Below, piece after piece: positions 35,902-45,287 of a stretch of DNA of 64,000 nucleotides (position 1 is its first letter; the number at the start of each line of letters is the position of its first letter). The DNA lies in NCBI RefSeq assembly GCF_004358325.1, contig NZ_CP037940.1, positions 1,736,001-1,800,000 of the forward strand. Reading direction: 5' to 3'. This stretch comes from Periweissella cryptocerci. GTDB taxonomy: Bacteria; Bacillota; Bacilli; Lactobacillales; Lactobacillaceae. Both the position numbers and the translations under genes were made by a program. Below the pieces are notes generated by a model. That model was not told the DNA's origin, made no database searches, and worked only from the letters and a program-made list of their open reading frames with translations.

Positions 35902-37338
35902 GTGGATAAAGCACAGAATAAAAATGCACAACGCGTCTTGACGATTTTGGTAATTGGGACGTTTTTAGGTTTCTTGAATCAAACATTGATGAATACGGCG
36001 TTGCCAAGTATCATGCACGAATTTCAGATTGGTGCCGCGCAAGGTCAATGGCTAACGAATGGGTACATGTTGGTTAACGGGGTGATGGTGCCCTTAACGG
36101 CATTCCTAATTCAACGGCTAACTACCCGCACGCTCTATCTATCCGCGTTAGCGTTGTTTGCGACGGGGACGATTGTTTCGGGTTTCGCACCAAATTACAC
36201 AATGCTAATTGGTGGGCGGATGATCCAAGCCATGGGTGCCGGGGTCTTAGGACCGCTGATGAATGTGGTGGTGATGAATTTATTTGCCGTTGAAAAACGG
36301 GGCCATGCCATGGGAATTATCGGGCTAGCCTTGAACTTTGCGCCCACGTTAGGACCATCGCTGTCTGGTTGGATTGTGACTAATTTGAACTGGCGGTACT
36401 TATTCTTTATTGTTGCGCCTTTGATTATTTTAGATTTAATCATGGCCTTCTTCTTACTAAAAAATATTGGTGAGCAAAAATATCTTAAATTTAACGTCCT
36501 TGGGGTCATTCTTTCAAGTGTCGGGCTTGGAACGTTGTTATATGGTTTCTCAAATGCCGGTTCTGGTGATTGGGGTTCTTTCAGCGTCTGGGGCTTCATC
36601 TTGATTGGGTTGATTGTGACGGCAAGCTTTGTCTTCCAACAAACCCACTCAAAGATTCCGTTGTTAAACTTTAACGTCTTCAAGTATCGTCAATTCAACG
36701 TGACTGTAATTATCAACGTTGTTTTGATGATGGCACTCTATGGTGGTGCATTATTGTTACCACTTTACATGCAAAACGTGATGGGACGCTCGGCCTTTGA
36801 ATCTGGGCTCGTGATGTTACCAGGCGCGCTGATAACGGCATTGTTATCACCAGTGAGTGGCTCATTATATGACAAATACGGTGTGCGAACGTTAACCTTA
36901 ATTGGGTTATTGACGAACGTGGCTGGGACGGTGATGCTGAGCTTCGTAGATTTGCACACGTCAGTTTACTACGTCATGGCAGGGCAAACTATCCGGCAAC
37001 TGGGACTCGTAATGGTGACAATGCCAATTCAAACCGAAGCGTTCAATTCGCTTCCAATTGAAATCATGCCAGATGGTTCGGCAATGTTTACCACCATTCG
37101 CCAAGTGGCGGCTTCATTTGGTACAGCGGCGCTCGTGACAATTATGTCGATTACGGCTAAAGGTGCAACGGCGGCGAATGTGGGTCACATGAGTGCAGCT
37201 GCGGCTGGTATTCATGGTCAGTTAACTGGTATTCAGGTAACGTATCACGTTGCAACTGGGTTGGTAATCTTATCGGCAATTCTGTCGCGTTTCTTAAACA
37301 AAGATCCCCAACGTTCCAAGCATATGGTTGATGCATAA
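35902..37338 (+). CDS. DHA2-type MFS multidrug exporter (14 TM)
   Basis: Proton-coupled drug efflux pump of the EmrB/QacA/LmrB type. 478 residues with about 14 hydrophobic helices. The N-terminus FLGFLNQTLMNTALPSIMHEF and the following QWLTNGYMLVNGVMVPLTAFL match helices 1-2 of the family; GRMIQAMGAGVLGPLMNVVVM is the motif region in helix 4 and LNFAPTLGPSLSGWIV is motif C (GPxxxG-type). The GTG at 35902 is preferred because GGGGAG lies 5 bp upstream; an ATG at 35869 is possible but has no RBS. Monocistronic, with a terminator at 37356. The substrate is unknown. Confidence 0.92.
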   Translation: MDKAQNKNAQRVLTILVIGTFLGFLNQTLMNTALPSIMHEFQIGAAQGQWLTNGYMLVNGVMVPLTAFLIQRLTTRTLYLSALALFATGTIVSGFAPNYTMLIGGRMIQAMGAGVLGPLMNVVVMNLFAVEKRGHAMGIIGLALNFAPTLGPSLSGWIVTNLNWRYLFFIVAPLIILDLIMAFFLLKNIGEQKYLKFNVLGVILSSVGLGTLLYGFSNAGSGDWGSFSVWGFILIGLIVTASFVFQQTHSKIPLLNFNVFKYRQFNVTVIINVVLMMALYGGALLLPLYMQNVMGRSAFESGLVMLPGALITALLSPVSGSLYDKYGVRTLTLIGLLTNVAGTVMLSFVDLHTSVYYVMAGQTIRQLGLVMVTMPIQTEAFNSLPIEIMPDGSAMFTTIRQVAASFGTAALVTIMSITAKGATAANVGHMSAAAAGIHGQLTGIQVTYHVATGLVILSAILSRFLNKDPQRSKHMVDA

Positions 37339-37355
37339 ATTAATATTTAAAGCTT

Positions 37356-37386
37356 AAAGTCATCGCAATGTTGCGGTGGCTTTTTA
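37356..37386 (+). terminator. Rho-independent terminator of the MFS gene
   Basis: AAAGTCATCGCAA pairs with TTGCGGTGGCTTT (from 37371) with two non-Watson-Crick positions, followed by a T-run. Confidence 0.88.
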
Positions 37387-37390
37387 TTTT

Positions 37391-37440
37391 GCCAATGCAT
37401 GCCTGGGAAGTGTTTGGTGCACCGCGCTGGAAGCACATAT
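37391..37440 (+). repeat. Truncated copy of the structured repeat (left end only)
   Basis: GCCAATGCATGCC, then a 16-nt segment in the place of the P1 left arm, then CACCGCGCTGG and AAGCACAT, as in the full A modules. The right half is missing, so no P1 partner is found. It again starts right behind a terminator. Confidence 0.55.
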
Positions 37441-37536
37441 GATAAGTCATGGAATTTTCACGGTTTGGAGCGATTAAGCGCAAATTTAATTAGTATACTG
37501 AAAAACAATTAGATATTTATGATGGGAGCTTTTTCG

Positions 37537-38160
37537 ATGAAGAGAAATACAATTTTTATAGTAATGATTCTGGCGTTACTAATAGTTGGTGGATATGTTG
37601 CTACCAAATCACAGTGGTTTATTAGTTATCAGTATTCAAATTTGATGAAAAATTGGCCAAACCCGGCTCATACTGAGGGCAAAAGCAACAATAATGTCGG
37701 CGTAAAAAAATATAATGCCCGGAAGAAGCAAGAAAAAATCGTGCACCAGAACTATTTGAAAAATCGCAAAAAGAAAATTAAGAACACCATTCAATTTAAA
37801 AATGTTTATATGAGTTGGAAAAAAGATGCCGGCGCGTCAGAAGCACCCGAAAAAGGTGCTGGTGCTTGGTACGGAACTGGGTTAACTCATGATGGGAAAC
37901 CAACCCACTTCATTGGCCATAATCCTGGGGCATTCCATGAAGTTACGAAACTGAAAAAGGGCGACAAGATTACGGTAATCGATAGTAAGGGTAAGAAGCG
38001 TACTTATAAAGTTAACCGCGTGGCGGACGTTTACGATAATGGTAAAAATGTCCAAACGCATGAAAAAGAAATGTACAATATCTTCATTGCACCTGGCGAA
38101 CGGATTACGTTGCAGACGTGCTTAACTAGTACAAAAAACCGGTTAATCTTTGCTAAATAA
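37537..38160 (+). CDS. Stand-alone sortase-family protein (207 aa)
   Basis: Probable membrane-anchored transpeptidase. One N-terminal hydrophobic anchor (about residues 5-22), then a lysine-rich stalk and a sortase-like domain with His128 (HFIGHNPGAF), Cys195 (TLQTCLTS) and Arg202 (KNRLIF) in the order His-Cys-Arg. It is not class C: there is no DPF lid and no C-terminal membrane helix. The exact class is unclear. The ATG at 37537 is chosen over two ATGs at 37519-37524 because GGGAG sits 8 bp upstream. No substrate gene is adjacent, so it may serve housekeeping or other surface proteins. Confidence 0.85.
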   Translation: MKRNTIFIVMILALLIVGGYVATKSQWFISYQYSNLMKNWPNPAHTEGKSNNNVGVKKYNARKKQEKIVHQNYLKNRKKKIKNTIQFKNVYMSWKKDAGASEAPEKGAGAWYGTGLTHDGKPTHFIGHNPGAFHEVTKLKKGDKITVIDSKGKKRTYKVNRVADVYDNGKNVQTHEKEMYNIFIAPGERITLQTCLTSTKNRLIFAK

Positions 38161-38231
38161 TCGGTGTAAGCACCAACTGTTGCGGCATTGAAACCACGTT
38201 GAACACAAAATTTATGAGGAAGGTGAAGGAT

Positions 38232-39332
38232 ATGCGGAAACTTCTTAAAATGCTTTGGCTCCGAAATCGTACTATTTTTAGCGTCTTATTAGCATCAATA
38301 TTTTCCACATATCTGTTAGCAACCATTTTTGATGTGTCATTGTGGAGTAAATATTATCATAAGTACACATCAGCCGAATTTAAAGAAAAATATTTGGCCG
38401 ATCCAACCGCCATTTTTGGTGAAGATATTAGTTATCAATCTTTTGTTGATTCAGAAATGGCGTTCTTTAATGAATCAGCGATTGAACGGGTTGATGTGGC
38501 GAATCCATTTTTTGCGGTCTTTTTATTAGTTATGGCAACTAATATTTTCTTGTGGATGATGGATAAGCATGATAACTATGATGTTTTCTTGTTTAGCTTA
38601 CCGTTTAAGGTGCGCCAAATATACTGGGTGAAAGTGGCCGGCTTTATTTTTACGCCGATTGCAACCGCCGGCTTGGGGCTGTTAGTTTTTGAACAGTTTG
38701 TTAAATTAAACGTCCTCGAGCGGTTTAATAATATGAGTACACAATATAGTCCGTACACAATTACGTTACAGGGATTGATCCTACTGTTTGGTGGCTTGAT
38801 AATTTTATGTGGCTTCCTGATGTTTGGCTCTACCCCGTGGTTACTAGTTATCTTAGGCGGTTTTGGCTTCACGGTGCTATCTTTTGTAACTGCTTGTCAA
38901 CGTATCTTGGCTCAACTTATGCGACTTATGACCGACATGCCCAATACGGCAATTAACATTTATGTCTGGAAATGGTTTACCGGGTGGCCGTTTGTGTGGG
39001 CTATCGCCATAATATGTGTGTTGCTGATGTATGCGGGACAAAAACTATTTGAGCAACTGCTACGCGAAGCCGATGAATCATTTATTCGCCATGAATACCT
39101 GAAAAAACCAATGATGATTGCAATTCCGGTATATGCTGCGATTATCCTAGCGGGTGATTATTTTTATTGGGAACGCGAAACGCTGGTAGTAAATATCGCG
39201 ATGTTGCTACTCATTTTGGCAATCTTAGTGATTATCCTGGCAAAATTAATTTATAATCCAGCGGTTTTACAATATCCAATTGTGCTTAATCAGAAAAGCC
39301 GCCACAAGCCAAAAGACGATATGACGCCCTGA
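38232..39332 (+). CDS. Multi-spanning membrane protein, ABC-2 permease-like (366 aa)
   Basis: Not firmly recognised. Two N-terminal and several later hydrophobic helices are separated by an extracellular loop of about 70 residues. The segment NYDVFLFSLPFKVRQIYWVK followed by a helix resembles the cytoplasmic coupling region of ABC-2 type exporters (a 'sLPvxrxxiyxaK' pattern). No ATPase gene is adjacent; the nearest is the unusual ATPase at 48618. The ATG at 38232 has AAGG a few bases upstream within AAGGTGAAGG; earlier in-frame ATG 38214 lacks one. It is likely the permease part of an exporter, but this is inference. Confidence 0.6.
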   Translation: MRKLLKMLWLRNRTIFSVLLASIFSTYLLATIFDVSLWSKYYHKYTSAEFKEKYLADPTAIFGEDISYQSFVDSEMAFFNESAIERVDVANPFFAVFLLVMATNIFLWMMDKHDNYDVFLFSLPFKVRQIYWVKVAGFIFTPIATAGLGLLVFEQFVKLNVLERFNNMSTQYSPYTITLQGLILLFGGLIILCGFLMFGSTPWLLVILGGFGFTVLSFVTACQRILAQLMRLMTDMPNTAINIYVWKWFTGWPFVWAIAIICVLLMYAGQKLFEQLLREADESFIRHEYLKKPMMIAIPVYAAIILAGDYFYWERETLVVNIAMLLLILAILVIILAKLIYNPAVLQYPIVLNQKSRHKPKDDMTP

Positions 39333-39345
39333 TATAAATGCACGT

Positions 39346-39443
39346 CGCAGTAGTACGGAAAACAACACTGACAACAGAACCTCAGTAATTCGATGATTGA
39401 AAAGGACAGAGACGACAATTTCACGTTAGAAAAAATATAACCA
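39346..39443 (+). repeat. B module of the interspersed repeat, solo copy
   Basis: Contains CACTGACAACAGAACCTCAG and CTCAGTAATTCGATGATTG followed by the usual ACAGAGACGACAATTTCACG tail. It lies just downstream of the membrane protein gene and upstream of a terminator. The remainder of the 423-bp gap to the sortase gene is AT-rich with no gene. Confidence 0.7.
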
Positions 39444-39453
39444 AATAAATTAG

Positions 39454-39485
39454 CACCCTCTACTATTCATAGTGGGGGTGTTTTT
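39454..39485 (+). terminator. Rho-independent terminator
   Basis: CACCCTCTACTA pairs with TAGTGGGGGTG across TTCA, followed by five T. It ends transcription from the membrane-protein gene, with the B module between gene and terminator. Confidence 0.85.
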
Positions 39486-39755
39486 GTGTAGTTACTGATA
39501 ATTGATTCTTAACTAAGTTGCATTGCTCTTTGCGAGTGATAAACGACGGATAAAATACACAAATAAATAAAATGATTATCAGTGGCGCGTTTTTCGACGG
39601 ATTTGTGCGCGAATGAAGCGTATGGAAATCATGTTCGCGAAATAGGCATACTTCACCAACAAAAAGTTAATAAGTTTTATTTATGATTATAAGTAGGTAT
39701 TAATTAGGGTGGGGGAACTATCCGAATGCAACGAAGTTATGAGGAGGAATTGTCC

Positions 39756-40538
39756 ATGCGCCGCAATAAAAATAAACGCAATAAATTTTATATCGTAATT
39801 AGCTTGTTAACGTTACTTGGGATTGTCTTGATTTTTAGCAGCCAAATTCTGAATTTATTTGTTGATGTCCGTAGTCGGAAAATTTCTGAAGAAATGCCGA
39901 TTGTGAAGACGGTCCAAACAAAGCCGGTTAAATACGATTTTGCCAGTGTGCGTGAGTATAGTTTGCAAAATAGTTTATCAAAAGTCGATACGAAAAAAGT
40001 TGATAAAATGGGGCAAATAATTATTCCGTCAGTGGGTGTTAATATCCCAATTGTTAATGGGACTAGTAACGAAGCGCTGCTACTTGGAGCGGGAACCCTT
40101 AAACCTAATCAGCAGATGGGAAAACGCAATTTTGCAGTTGTCGGTCATAACGTACACGATAAAAAAACGTTGTTTGCGCCGGTCGAGAACATCGAGAAAA
40201 ATGCCAAAATTTATCTGACTGATAAAAAGCAAGTTTGGCAATACAAAGTAAATAAAATTACGATTGTTAATCCGGATAAAGTTTCGGTGATTAATGATCA
40301 AGGCAATAAAAAAATGGTGACATTAGTGTTGTGTACGAGTGATTCGTTACGGCGAATTATTGTGCAAGGCGACTTAGTTAAGACCAATAAACAAAATGTC
40401 GAACAGCAAGTTGCTCAAGTAACGAAAAGTAGTACGAGTACGTATTTGAACGTTAACTGGTTGAGCTTTGCAATTTTGGGAGCTGCACTACTAGTCGCAT
40501 TAACTGCCGTGGTGGTGAGCTTAGTTAGAAAAAATTAA
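39756..40538 (+). CDS. Class A-like sortase of the WxL locus (260 aa)
   Basis: Transpeptidase likely dedicated to the WxL cluster, where an LPQSG protein is its probable substrate. N-terminal membrane helix (about 11-35), catalytic domain with His131 (VVGHNVHD), Cys193 (TLVLCTSD) and Arg199/200, and an extra C-terminal membrane helix (about 225-250), which is unusual for class A. The active-site box reads TLVLC rather than TLxTC. The ATG at 39756 is chosen because GAGGAGG lies 8 bp upstream; an in-frame ATG at 39726 lacks an RBS. It is first in the operon, 12 bp before the next gene. Confidence 0.88.
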   Translation: MRRNKNKRNKFYIVISLLTLLGIVLIFSSQILNLFVDVRSRKISEEMPIVKTVQTKPVKYDFASVREYSLQNSLSKVDTKKVDKMGQIIIPSVGVNIPIVNGTSNEALLLGAGTLKPNQQMGKRNFAVVGHNVHDKKTLFAPVENIEKNAKIYLTDKKQVWQYKVNKITIVNPDKVSVINDQGNKKMVTLVLCTSDSLRRIIVQGDLVKTNKQNVEQQVAQVTKSSTSTYLNVNWLSFAILGAALLVALTAVVVSLVRKN

Positions 40539-40550
40539 AAAGGAAGCCAA

Positions 40551-43500
40551 ATGATGAGCAAGAAAATTATCCCAATTGTGACAGCCCTGATGTTATCAGC
40601 GCAATTAATCACAATGCCGGCGGTAGCTGCAATCGAAGTTAATAATGACAATTCAGTTAATGTTGTTAACCCAGAAGTAACTGATACAGCTGATTCAACG
40701 GGCGAAGACAATATTGATGTTTTTGCGGATGATAATGTCGCTGATTTATTGGCAGAAAATACCGATATTACAAAAGTGATTAGTGATGAAATCGCCCAGT
40801 CACCTGAAGATAACCACGATATAGCGGCCAAAGAAACGCCAGCGAAAAAACCAGTCAGTAAAAAAACGGCCCGAGCTGCAGGTGATTATACGGCTAGTCA
40901 AAAAGCACTAGTTAGTACAAGCGCTGACTTAGTAACTGCTTGGAACAATACGGCAATTCGCTATATTGAATTACAAAATAATATTACAGTGCCTAATAAT
41001 ACTGGTCAGTTAGATCCTTCAAAATCAGATCGCACAGTGAGTGTTGAATTGAATGGGAATGGCTTTAGCCTTGATTTAGGTAATAGCACAATGACGATGA
41101 GACCAAGTACAGAAACGAATCTCGCCAAAGACAGTACCACCGGCAAAATAACGGGTGGTTCAACATTATATGTCCACGATTTTGCGGGAATCACTTCGAC
41201 AATTCAGGATGCAACTGGTAGTACGGGGACTTCAGGTGCGATATTTACCGATTTTAACGGTAACAACCAGTATGGGAATTGGCCGAATCGTGGTTCATGG
41301 CGCGCGGTTTTTCAGGATGTAACGATTAACTCAGCTAGTGCGCACCTGACGAGTATGGCGCGGTGTGAAGTAACCTTTGCTGGAAATGTGACGATTCAAA
41401 CCGCTAATGAGCCGTTGATTGCTGGGAGTGTGATTTTTTCTGAAAATGCCCACGTCAATCTTATTAGTACGAAACCCAACCCAATTTTGTGGATGAATAA
41501 TGAGCAAAAAGATTCTAGTATTTCGACGGCTGATTCCCGCGAAGTGACACTCTTGGCGGGGGCAAAAGTTTCATTGCGTAATGTTCCTGGTACGGTTGCG
41601 GCAACCTCAACGGCGGCGGGTGTAAGTGCCGCCGATGCTGGCTCTTATTCTGCAATTGCGTGGGCGTTTGGCAATGTAACAGTCAATCAAGATGCAGTCT
41701 TGGATTTAGGAACGGCGGCCGGTGGGATTAACTGGTATCAGCGGCCTTCGTCCACACCTGTTGTGACAGCAACCACAACGGGTGGTGTAACTACTGGTGG
41801 TTTTGGTAACTATATTGTTAACGGCGGGACAATTAATGCGCGTTCGTCGCTGACGAAGGCCACAACGACCGAAATTATTCGTAACACAAATGGAGCAACC
41901 TCAGCCGGAGCAACGATTGCGATTAACCCTAATGGTAGTTTTTTTGTTACTGGTAATATGTCGGGAACGACGCCGGTCATTAACTGGACGACGGGGAATG
42001 CAAGTTTAATCATGAATCAACCGAAAGCCTTTGATATTAAGAACATTGGTGTTAATAACCCAACGGATAGCAATGGTCAAAATTCGGTGATGACGCTTGG
42101 TGATTCAACTAGTGGTGATACAACGCTAACACATACGCGAACTTTCCAGATTAATAACAGTGATATCAGTTTATGGAACAATACCTCGTTATTAACGACG
42201 AATGCCGATGGGGCAATTATCACACCACCGGATTATGATGCTGTCGAAGTTGGAAACTTTGCCGCCACACGGTCGGGTACCGCAACTACGCTAGCCAATC
42301 GCTCAGTCGTGACATCATCTGAACAAGCATTGGCCGACGCGTACAAAGCACGAACGGATAAAAATGGGGCGGTGGCATTTAACCGAATCATGGGTGTAAG
42401 TGCAACCCCGCAAGTTTTCATTCAACCATGGACAGATTCAACATTGCCAACGAGTAATTTATTAACGCAACTGTTGAACCAAGCTAACAATGACGCGACC
42501 AAGCAGAATTTGATTACAGACGCCGATAAAGCGGTGCGGACACGTATTCAGTTGGGAACTTTGCCGAGTCAAGTGGAACCAAATTACACAACGGGTGATT
42601 TGACCATGGCACCAATTTGGGCAAATAAAAATACTAAAATGACGAATATCACGGTTGATTCGTTAGCGAGTGATGTCGAAAATTTAAAACCAGCCGATAA
42701 CAGTGTTGGTAACAACGGTTTTGAATTAGTTAAAACTAGCGACACTGATACACCATTTCAAATAGCGACAACCAACGGTGGGTTAGGTATTCAGGCGGTT
42801 GTTAGCCGTGGTAGTCGTGGGTTAACTGATGTTAGTGCAACTGGGGCAGCCCAGACTAACGTAATTGATGTTACCCCACCTGAGCCGGTGCAAGTCACGA
42901 GTCATGCTGCAACGACAATCAGCGGCACGGCTACGGCAGACACCAGTAGCGTGCGCTTGAAAATATTAGCCGCAGGTGAAAGTAGCTGGAGTGATTTTAG
43001 CGCACCGGTCACAGTTACAAATAACCAATGGACCATCCCGGTTGCAGGTGGACTAAGTCAGGGTGATCAAATTCAAATTTTTGCGACGGATAATAGTGGG
43101 CGGACAAATGACCCACTGACTTATCCCACGATTGATACTGTTGGGCGGGTTGGTAATGAAAATCCAGCCGTGACAACGAGCTTTCACGATGCGACCTTTC
43201 CCAAAGCCACGCTATATACCATTAGTGATTCGGTGTATTGGGGAAGTCAGCTAGATGTGATTGATTTTGGGACACACGATGTCGTGCCAAAAGACCAAAT
43301 ATTCATGGCTGATAAAGATAGTCTCGGCAGTATGAGTGTCGTGAATGATTACAATTACGCAGTTGACTGGACCTTAACCGCAACTTTGACGGTACCACTG
43401 ATTACAGATGATGCAATCAAGTATCGGGCGGCAACTGATGGTGAGTTAGTACCAATTAACGAGGAAAGTTTGTTGATTTCAGCGGGGACATTAGCTGGTA

Positions 43501-43658
43501 AAAGTAGCCAACAGCTCTCGGCCGGTTGGAACGAAGACATGACGGCACCGGGAATTTTCATGAATTTGAAAGCCTCTGATAGTTACGTTGCGGGTGATCA
43601 AACTGGTGAAATCGAATGGAATTTAGGCTTCGTTCCAGCTAATGACGAAGCTGAGTAG
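40551..43658 (+). CDS. Large WxL-domain surface protein (1035 aa)
   Basis: Secreted protein held non-covalently on the wall through its C-terminal WxL domain. Signal peptide to about residue 26, an acidic low-complexity segment, a region of repeated beta-strands (about 110-560, e.g. VTINSASAHLTSMARCEVTFAGNVTIQ) that suggests a right-handed beta-helix as in adhesins or polysaccharide-binding proteins, and a C-terminal WxL domain (from about 890) with the two signature pieces DWTLTATL and IEWNLGFVP. An Ig-like stretch follows VIDVTPPEPVQVTSHA. RBS AAGGAAG precedes tandem ATGs at 40551 and 40554. It is the likely effector or ligand-binding component of the WxL complex; the ligand is unknown. Confidence 0.88.
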   Translation: MMSKKIIPIVTALMLSAQLITMPAVAAIEVNNDNSVNVVNPEVTDTADSTGEDNIDVFADDNVADLLAENTDITKVISDEIAQSPEDNHDIAAKETPAKKPVSKKTARAAGDYTASQKALVSTSADLVTAWNNTAIRYIELQNNITVPNNTGQLDPSKSDRTVSVELNGNGFSLDLGNSTMTMRPSTETNLAKDSTTGKITGGSTLYVHDFAGITSTIQDATGSTGTSGAIFTDFNGNNQYGNWPNRGSWRAVFQDVTINSASAHLTSMARCEVTFAGNVTIQTANEPLIAGSVIFSENAHVNLISTKPNPILWMNNEQKDSSISTADSREVTLLAGAKVSLRNVPGTVAATSTAAGVSAADAGSYSAIAWAFGNVTVNQDAVLDLGTAAGGINWYQRPSSTPVVTATTTGGVTTGGFGNYIVNGGTINARSSLTKATTTEIIRNTNGATSAGATIAINPNGSFFVTGNMSGTTPVINWTTGNASLIMNQPKAFDIKNIGVNNPTDSNGQNSVMTLGDSTSGDTTLTHTRTFQINNSDISLWNNTSLLTTNADGAIITPPDYDAVEVGNFAATRSGTATTLANRSVVTSSEQALADAYKARTDKNGAVAFNRIMGVSATPQVFIQPWTDSTLPTSNLLTQLLNQANNDATKQNLITDADKAVRTRIQLGTLPSQVEPNYTTGDLTMAPIWANKNTKMTNITVDSLASDVENLKPADNSVGNNGFELVKTSDTDTPFQIATTNGGLGIQAVVSRGSRGLTDVSATGAAQTNVIDVTPPEPVQVTSHAATTISGTATADTSSVRLKILAAGESSWSDFSAPVTVTNNQWTIPVAGGLSQGDQIQIFATDNSGRTNDPLTYPTIDTVGRVGNENPAVTTSFHDATFPKATLYTISDSVYWGSQLDVIDFGTHDVVPKDQIFMADKDSLGSMSVVNDYNYAVDWTLTATLTVPLITDDAIKYRAATDGELVPINEESLLISAGTLAGKSSQQLSAGWNEDMTAPGIFMNLKASDSYVAGDQTGEIEWNLGFVPANDEAE

Positions 43659-43696
43659 TGGAAAAGATTTTTGTACCTTGAGAGGAGGTGATACGA

Positions 43697-44161
43697 ATGG
43701 AGCTTGCGCACAGAGTTCAAAAAGGTAGTGTTGTCTTGATTGCGCTAGGCGCAGTGACACTGATTGCGATTCCGACAACGACAACGCTAGCAACGGAATA
43801 TCAATCATATGGGTCAATTGGATTTATTAAGTCGAACGAAACTGAAGCACCGAATAATCCCGCCGTGTTTTATACGCCACCGAATACGGATGGAATTGAT
43901 GTGCCGGATGAGCTACCTGATGCTGGTGGCAATAGTGGTGGTCAGCACACTGGTGGTACTACTGGTGAATTACCCAGTTCGGGTAGGAGCAATAGCAATA
44001 CTAACGTTAGTACGATTAACGAGACTACGAATACTGAACTACCGCAATCAGGGTTACAAAATGAACTACAATTCGCTGCCATGATTCTGGGCGGATTAGT
44101 TTTACTCGGTGCATATGGCTTGGGAAAACAAGTTTGGCGAGCTCCAACCAACCAGGATTAA
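43697..44161 (+). CDS. Small LPXTG-like (LPQSG) anchored protein of the WxL locus (154 aa)
   Basis: Short wall-anchored protein of the type regularly found with WxL proteins. Signal peptide to about residue 31, low-complexity Gly/Ser/Thr/Asn-rich middle, then LPQSG, a hydrophobic helix and a short tail. Two further look-alike motifs, LPDAGG and LPSSG, stand upstream of the real one. The ATG at 43697 is used because GAGGAGG lies about 8 bp upstream. The segment TEYQSYGSIGFI after the signal peptide resembles PPYQSYGQIIFQ in the following WxL protein. Probably the substrate of the sortase at 39756. Confidence 0.86.
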   Translation: MELAHRVQKGSVVLIALGAVTLIAIPTTTTLATEYQSYGSIGFIKSNETEAPNNPAVFYTPPNTDGIDVPDELPDAGGNSGGQHTGGTTGELPSSGRSNSNTNVSTINETTNTELPQSGLQNELQFAAMILGGLVLLGAYGLGKQVWRAPTNQD

Positions 44162-44288
44162 GCCGAGTACTTCAGGATAAAACATAGGTTAAATGACAAA
44201 CTACTTAGGAATTAACCGAGTAGCTCGAACAATCGAATATGCGGAGCCAATTAGGCCCGCAAGCATAAAAAGTGTGAGGAGAAAAATT

Positions 44289-45173
44289 ATGAAAAGATCA
44301 AATAAGCTTTCAAAAATTGTGACATCAGCTTTATTTGCAACACTCATTTTAGGCGCGGTACCACTAACATCAGTGAGTGCAGACCTGCCGCCATATCAAT
44401 CGTATGGGCAAATTATCTTTCAAAGTGATAATGCAGTCACTTTACCAGAAAATCCATTTGACCCTAATCCAGATAAACCTGTTCGTCCAATTGATCCCAT
44501 TATGCCAGACGGACCAAACCTTGGGACGGCCGGACCTTTATCAATTGATTATGCGTCATCATTTGAATTTGGGACGCAGTTAATTCCTAGTGATGGGAAG
44601 GACCATGAATACAATGCAACGGCGCAAGCATTTAGTGAACCCGATGACAGTGGGGATGGTTTTGTTTCCCCAGGTGATCCAGGTGAAATTGGATCGAATT
44701 TAGGTGGCAGTTTATCCGATAAAGCACCGTTGTATGCGCAAGTTACCGATAAACGGGGGAATGAAAATGCGGGCTGGACGTTGAAAGCGACAGTCTCAGA
44801 TTTCACTAATAAAGGGGAAACTTTAGCTGGTGTCTCAATTAAGATTGATGGCATTAATACAATTACTGAGAAGGGGAATACGGCAGGAATTTCTCCTGGT
44901 GCCCCCACTGGTTCTGTTGAATTAGTGCCCAATGCCGCAACAACGATTATGTCAGCCGGAACTGATGACACTGCGACACATAATGGTTTTGGAACATGGT
45001 TGTCAGTATTTGGATCTGCTAGTGATTTAGGTACGGAGAAAGATGCAACCGGTGGTGATCGTAACGTGGACAAGGCAGTTAGATTAGTAGTTCCTGAAAG
45101 TGCAGAAATTGCTGATGGCACATATGAAGCGGAAGTCAATTGGGAATTAAGTGATACCCCTGGAAGTGATTAG
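44289..45173 (+). CDS. WxL-domain surface protein (294 aa)
   Basis: Secreted WxL protein expected to bind peptidoglycan non-covalently. Signal peptide to about residue 30 (SVSADLPP). A proline-rich linker leads to the WxL domain that starts at GTAGPLSIDYASSFEFG, with the signature pieces GWTLKATV and VNWELSDTP at the end. The ATG at 44289 has GAGGAG about 8 bp upstream; the in-frame ATG at 44193 has none. Same length class and layout as the protein at 45288, with which it shares the TAGPLSIDY start. Confidence 0.93.
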   Translation: MKRSNKLSKIVTSALFATLILGAVPLTSVSADLPPYQSYGQIIFQSDNAVTLPENPFDPNPDKPVRPIDPIMPDGPNLGTAGPLSIDYASSFEFGTQLIPSDGKDHEYNATAQAFSEPDDSGDGFVSPGDPGEIGSNLGGSLSDKAPLYAQVTDKRGNENAGWTLKATVSDFTNKGETLAGVSIKIDGINTITEKGNTAGISPGAPTGSVELVPNAATTIMSAGTDDTATHNGFGTWLSVFGSASDLGTEKDATGGDRNVDKAVRLVVPESAEIADGTYEAEVNWELSDTPGSD

Positions 45174-45187
45174 GCAATAAGCAACAT

Positions 45188-45218
45188 AGCAAGCAGTGGA
45201 TTTGTAATCTGCTTTGCT
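45188..45218 (+). terminator. Weak hairpin between two WxL genes
   Basis: AGCAAGCAG (45188-45196) pairs with CTGCTTTGCT (45209-45218) with one bulge; no T-tract follows. Possible attenuator or transcript-processing hairpin. Confidence 0.35.
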
Positions 45219-45287
45219 GTACATATAGAAAAGATTATTAACACAATACTGGGTGGGCACATCGAGAGGAATACGAGGTATAGCGTG

